A stretch of DNA of 23,912 nt, taken from positions 1 to 23,912 of the IMG/VR virus record IMGVR_UViG_3300007559_000409; one strand, given 5' to 3'. Positions 23,439-23,912 of this stretch are shown piece after piece; the first letter of the stretch is position 1, and the number at the start of each line of letters is the position of its first letter. Position numbers and translations under genes: made by a program. The notes below the pieces were generated by a model. The model was given only the letters and a program-made list of their open reading frames with translations. It did no database searches and was not told where the DNA came from. This stretch comes from a virus.

Positions 23439-23912
23439 TTAACAAGGACCATTATGGGTAAGATTTGTACCATCCCAATAGTAACAATCAAATCCGTCCG
23501 AGTAATACATCGGAGGTGCTGGTGCGTCACAAGTATCGTTTATGAATATACCTGTTGCTTGGTCTAATCTACAAGGGTCGGTATCACAAGGTATACTTAA
23601 ATAGAACGGTTGTGTCATATTACATGTACAAGCGTCAGCACAATCTCTATCACTGAAACATAACTCAATGAAACAACAGCCAGGTCTACAAGCTACCGTA
23701 GGTGTTGGTGTAGGTGTTGCACCAGGTGCTTGTGTTTGTGTTAATGTCGGTGTTTGAGTTGGTGTTAAAGTAAGTGTTGATGTTAATGTCGGTGTTTGAG
23801 TTGGTGTTAAAGTAAGTGTTGATGTTAATGTAGGTGTAGGTGTAGGTGTTAATGTTCTAGTTGCAGTTACAGTTGGTGTAGGTGTAGGTGTTAATGTTCT
23901 AGTTGCAGTTAC
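23439..23912 (-). CDS. Cys-rich protein with Thr-Pro/Thr-Leu repeats, C-terminal part (5' end outside window)
   Basis: Reading the minus strand from the right edge to TAA at 23441-23439 gives 157 open codons with no internal start codon needed, so this is the C-terminus of a longer protein. The first 70 or so residues are repeats of 14 residues in two versions, TVTATRTLTPTPTP and TSTLTLTPTQTPTL, and end in TPTPTPTV. The remainder is Cys-rich (CRPGCCFIELCFSDRDC and onward to a final GPC), with about 14 cysteines in about 85 residues and several Asp/Tyr-rich stretches. It resembles the Thr-Pro/Cys layout of the 13929-14411 protein. It is probably a phage fibre or surface protein; the repeats may be O-glycosylated. 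It converges on the heptosyltransferase operon across a shared terminator. Confidence 0.7.
   Translation of the reverse strand, partial: VTATRTLTPTPTPTVTATRTLTPTPTPTLTSTLTLTPTQTPTLTSTLTLTPTQTPTLTQTQAPGATPTPTPTVACRPGCCFIELCFSDRDCADACTCNMTQPFYLSIPCDTDPCRLDQATGIFINDTCDAPAPPMYYSDGFDCYYWDGTNLTHNGPC
23740..23823. repeat. Two exact tandem copies of a 42-base repeat (type A)
   Basis: Bases 23740-23781 and 23782-23823 are identical. On the minus strand each encodes 14 residues of Thr-Ser/Thr-Leu/Thr-Pro sequence in the partial protein. Exact identity at the DNA level indicates recent duplication. Confidence 0.92.
23833..23912. repeat. Second 42-base tandem repeat (type B), running off the edge
   Basis: Bases 23833-23870 recur exactly at 23875-23912, a period of 42 bases. 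The unit differs in sequence from the type A repeat but has the same length, encoding 14 residues with a TATRTL core. The array continues beyond the window. Confidence 0.9.

Noticed and set aside
23740-23912. CRISPR-like array
   Set aside because: The 42-base repeats are directly tandem with no unique spacers, and they keep one reading frame encoding Thr-rich peptide.

Overview
The window looks like part of the genome of a large, AT-rich, T4-like (myovirus-type) tailed phage. Three things point that way: a family B DNA polymerase of gp43 size with proofreading and polymerase motifs, a gp13-like neck protein, and the C-terminal half of a phage-style SNF2 helicase. The host is probably Gram-negative. 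Almost no start codon has a Shine-Dalgarno sequence; upstream stretches are A/T-rich instead, as in Bacteroidota. A Bacteroidota host is therefore my best guess, but it is an inference. I found no tRNA, rRNA, CRISPR array, integrase or insertion sequence.

Layout. (1) Bases 1-3679, plus strand: helicase (5' end outside the window), an unusual protein joining a complete Mn/Fe superoxide dismutase to a nuclease-like C-terminal domain, the gp13-like neck protein, and a small structural-type protein. (2) Bases 3676-14411, minus strand, in transcription order: a Thr/Pro-repeat protein; a GT60-type protein GlcNAc-transferase; a GT34-like/methyltransferase fusion; an unclassified glycosyltransferase; an HtrL-like/GT2 double glycosyltransferase; a protein with a Thr-rich tail; a cupin; an RfaE2/HldE-C-like nucleotidyltransferase; an RfaE1/HldE-N-like sugar kinase; and the DNA polymerase, which meets the left plus-strand block tail to tail. 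(3) Bases 14505-23359, plus strand: seven tightly packed genes, comprising a GT9 heptosyltransferase-like enzyme, a 903-residue protein with three glycosyltransferase domains, a paralogous glycosyltransferase, a GT2, a methyltransferase, a GT4 fused to a TibC/Aah-type protein O-heptosyltransferase, and a small DUF6165-like protein. Two hairpins, the second with a good U-tract, close this block. (4) Bases 23439-23912, minus strand: the C-terminal part of a Cys-rich protein with long Thr-Pro/Thr-Leu repeats, running off the right edge.

How the parts may work together. The window holds about 13 glycosyltransferase domains in nine genes, two methyltransferase domains, enzymes resembling ADP-heptose synthesis, two enzyme types that in other organisms attach sugar directly to Ser/Thr/hydroxyproline of proteins (GT60 and TibC-like), and three phage proteins with mucin-like Thr/Pro-rich tracts beside or between these genes. 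My main hypothesis is a phage-encoded system that O-glycosylates Thr-rich virion or fibre proteins, possibly with heptose as one sugar. Modification of host surface glycans is the main alternative. The superoxide dismutase-nuclease-like fusion is a separate, equally striking oddity.

Regulation. An exact TATTTATA element lies 13-15 bases before three gene starts and 61 bases before the polymerase gene, always in gene orientation. It is a candidate phage promoter or leader element. The polymerase leader also carries a 5-bp stem with an 8-base loop, the geometry of the T4 gp43 autogenous operator.
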